6,856 nucleotides of DNA from an uncultured Altererythrobacter sp. (GTDB lineage: Bacteria > Pseudomonadota > Alphaproteobacteria > Sphingomonadales > Sphingomonadaceae): NCBI GenBank assembly GCA_938009055.1, contig CALLIO010000140.1, positions 1-6,856 of the forward strand. Direction: 5' to 3'. Shown piece after piece: positions 5,770 to 6,856 of the stretch. The notes beneath the pieces were generated by a model that did no database searches, had not been told where the DNA came from, and saw nothing but the letters and a program-made list of their open reading frames with translations. The translations under genes and the position numbers were made by a program. Numbering within the stretch: position 1 is the first letter of the stretch; the number at the start of each line of letters is the position of its first letter.

Positions 5770-6588
5770 ATGTCGATGTTTTCAGGATTGGTGCGCGTCA
5801 TGGAACGCGCCGCACGTAAGGCTGGCAATAGGCTGCGCCGTGACTTTGGCGAAGTTGAGCATCTGCAAGTCTCACGCAAAGGGCCCGCAGATTTTGTTTC
5901 CAAGGCTGACCAAGTGTCAGAGCGCACGATCTATGACGAGCTGCTCCATGCGCGGCCCGATTGGGGCTTTGTGCTGGAAGAGGGCGGCATTATCGAAGGT
6001 GATCCGACAAAGCCGCGCTGGGTGATTGATCCGCTGGATGGCACCACCAACTTCCTTCACGGCATTCCGCATTTTGCGATTTCTATTGCAGCGCAGGAAC
6101 CTAAACTTGATGGCAGTGGTTGGGGTGAGGTCACCGCCGCCATTGTCTACGAGCCAATCCAGGATCAGACTTTCTGGGCGGAAAAAACGCGCGGTGCTTG
6201 GCTTCAGGATGCGCGCCTTCGCGTGTCTTCGCGCTCGCGTATGTCTGATGCCTTGATTGCCACAGGCATTCCTTTCCAGGGGCACGGTGATTTTGACGAA
6301 TGGGGCAAGATTTTTGCAGCGATTGGCCCGCAAGTTGCCGGTATTCGCCGTTATGGCACTGCTTCGCTCGATTTGGCATGGCTGGCGGCCGGGCGCTTTG
6401 ACGGTTTCTGGGAAAGCGGTTTGAATGATTGGGATACGGCAGCGGGTTGTTTGCTAGTGCGTGAAGCGGGCGGTTTTGTGACCGATTTCCGCGGGCGTTC
6501 GGTCGATATCGCGTCCGCTCAAGTGCTTGCGGCGAACAACAGCCTGCACTCCAAAATGCACAAAACGCTGGTTGGCGCGCTGAAATAG
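5770..6588 (+). CDS. suhB: Inositol monophosphatase family protein (SuhB-like)
   Basis: Mg2+-dependent, Li+-sensitive type of sugar-phosphate phosphatase. Members hydrolyse inositol-1-phosphate and related substrates, and E. coli SuhB also binds the Nus antitermination machinery. 272 residues, normal length. Seen directly: KGPADFVSKADQ (about 37-48), the metal ligand motif VLEEGG (Glu70-Glu71), WVIDPLDGTTNF (Asp87, Asp90 and the Thr-Thr), GTASLDLAWLAAGRFDGFWE (about 196-215) and WDTAAGCLLVREAGG with the third metal aspartate Asp222. All catalytic ligands are present. The start is ATG 5770. ATG 5776 two codons on is equally possible, and neither has a Shine-Dalgarno. The 6-bp gap after efp points to translational coupling. 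An efp-suhB pair is, to my knowledge, common in alphaproteobacteria. Substrate is not decided by sequence: related members act on histidinol phosphate or on 3'-phosphoadenosine nucleotides. Confidence 0.93.
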   Translation: MSMFSGLVRVMERAARKAGNRLRRDFGEVEHLQVSRKGPADFVSKADQVSERTIYDELLHARPDWGFVLEEGGIIEGDPTKPRWVIDPLDGTTNFLHGIPHFAISIAAQEPKLDGSGWGEVTAAIVYEPIQDQTFWAEKTRGAWLQDARLRVSSRSRMSDALIATGIPFQGHGDFDEWGKIFAAIGPQVAGIRRYGTASLDLAWLAAGRFDGFWESGLNDWDTAAGCLLVREAGGFVTDFRGRSVDIASAQVLAANNSLHSKMHKTLVGALK

Positions 6589-6600
6589 CGCAATCGCTGC

Positions 6601-6629
6601 TTGATGGATGCGCGTGAGGGCGCTATCGG
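6601..6629 (+). promoter_or_regulatory. Probable promoter of the tRNA-Leu gene
   Basis: TTGATG (6601-6606) and TATCGG (6624-6629) are separated by 17 bases. Transcription would begin near 6636, giving a 5' leader of under 20 bases before the mature tRNA at 6654. The stretch after the -10 is GC-rich (GGCCCCG), as is common for stringently controlled stable RNA promoters. Matching to consensus is partial, so this is an inference from spacing and position. Confidence 0.45.
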
Positions 6630-6653
6630 CCCCGTGTTACCGCATAAAGGTTA

Positions 6654-6738
6654 GCCCCTGTGGTGGAATTGGTAGACGCGCTCGACTCAAAATCGAGTTC
6701 CTAACGGAGTGCCCGTTCGAGTCGGGCCAGGGGCACCA
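6654..6738 (+). tRNA. tRNA-Leu(CAA), CCA encoded
   Basis: Complete class II tRNA. The acceptor arm is GCCCCTG (6654-6660) with CAGGGGC (6728-6734), then discriminator A 6735 and CCA 6736-6738 in the DNA. The D arm has GTG/CGC around GAATTGGTAGA. The anticodon stem CTCGA/TCGAG (6681-6685, 6693-6697) encloses loop CTCAAAA, anticodon CAA at 6688-6690, reading UUG. The variable arm TTCCTAACGGAGT has a short TCC/GGA stem. The T arm is GCCCG/CGGGC with loop TTCGAGT. A long variable arm plus anticodon CAA fits leucine. No stem has a mismatch, so it should be functional. It follows the suhB-like gene by 65 bp with a candidate promoter between them. Confidence 0.97.
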
Positions 6739-6773
6739 CCTGCATGTTTCCTCCTTCAATGTTCAATAACAAG

Positions 6774-6787
6774 CCGCGTTTGCGCGG
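6774..6787. other. Small GC hairpin downstream of tRNA-Leu
   Basis: CCGCG and CGCGG flank the loop TTTG, giving a perfect 5-bp stem 36 bases after the tRNA CCA. No T-run follows on the + strand, so it is a doubtful terminator. It could act as a 3' boundary for tRNA processing. The rest of the tail (6739-6834) shows nothing else I can support. Confidence 0.25.
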
Positions 6788-6834
6788 AAATTCACTTGTA
6801 ATTTCATGCACTCTTTGAGAGGCAGTGGCTAACC

Positions 6835-6856
6835 ATGATCGAGGTACCATCCTTCC
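6835..6856 (+). CDS. Possible start of a downstream gene (cut by window end)
   Basis: An ATG at 6835 opens MIEVPSF up to the window edge, with AGAGG at 6818-6822 twelve bases upstream, which is a long spacing. A GTG at 6825 in another frame is an alternative start. Seven codons are too few to identify a product or to prove a gene. Confidence 0.25.

Noticed and set aside
6577..6591. Hairpin GCGCT-GAAAT-AGCGC across the suhB stop codon
   Set aside because: Five pairs spanning coding sequence, followed by AATCGCTGC rather than a T-run. Likely chance in GC-rich sequence.
6796..6802. TTGTAAT as a -10 element for a gene beyond the window
   Set aside because: It resembles a -10 box, but no -35 occurs at a suitable distance and the downstream gene is unproven.

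Overview
This is a chromosomal housekeeping stretch from an alphaproteobacterium, most likely of the order Sphingomonadales (Erythrobacter-like). I infer this from protein sequence style, moderately high GC (high fifties by eye), the gap-pgk-class I aldolase-thiE arrangement and the efp-suhB pair. No species can be assigned from sequence reading alone. Coding density is high. I see no insertion sequence, prophage, CRISPR array, toxin-antitoxin pair or defence module.

Left part (1-4698, all + strand): a central-carbon cluster. It holds the 3' four-fifths of a glyceraldehyde-3-phosphate dehydrogenase gene (gap, cut by the window edge), a small gene for an unrecognised exported protein, pgk (TTG start), a gene of the putative 2-oxoglutarate/Fe(II) oxygenase family (TIGR02466-like), a class I fructose-bisphosphate aldolase and thiE. 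Gaps are 5-18 bp, except for 85 bp in front of the aldolase. That gap contains an 8-bp hairpin and three regularly spaced AGGAA motifs. GAPDH, PGK and aldolase together interconvert fructose-1,6-bisphosphate and 3-phosphoglycerate, and can run in the gluconeogenic or glycolytic direction. ThiE makes thiamine phosphate, the precursor of the cofactor of transketolase and pyruvate dehydrogenase. The oxygenase and the small exported protein have no obvious glycolytic role.

Middle (4702-5199): a single - strand gene for a small Sec-exported protein of unknown function faces thiE with only 3 bp between stop codons. Its 132-bp upstream region is shared with the divergent efp gene.

Right part (5200-6856): efp (translation elongation factor P, lysine-tipped) is followed after 6 bp by a suhB-like inositol monophosphatase family gene. 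Next comes a complete tRNA-Leu(CAA) with encoded CCA and a plausible promoter. A 118-bp tail follows that may contain the first codons of another gene.

The region looks largely ordinary. The best leads are the two unexplained small exported proteins, the oxygenase inside the glycolytic cluster, and the unusual leader of the aldolase gene. I do not see convincing evidence of a wholly new system.
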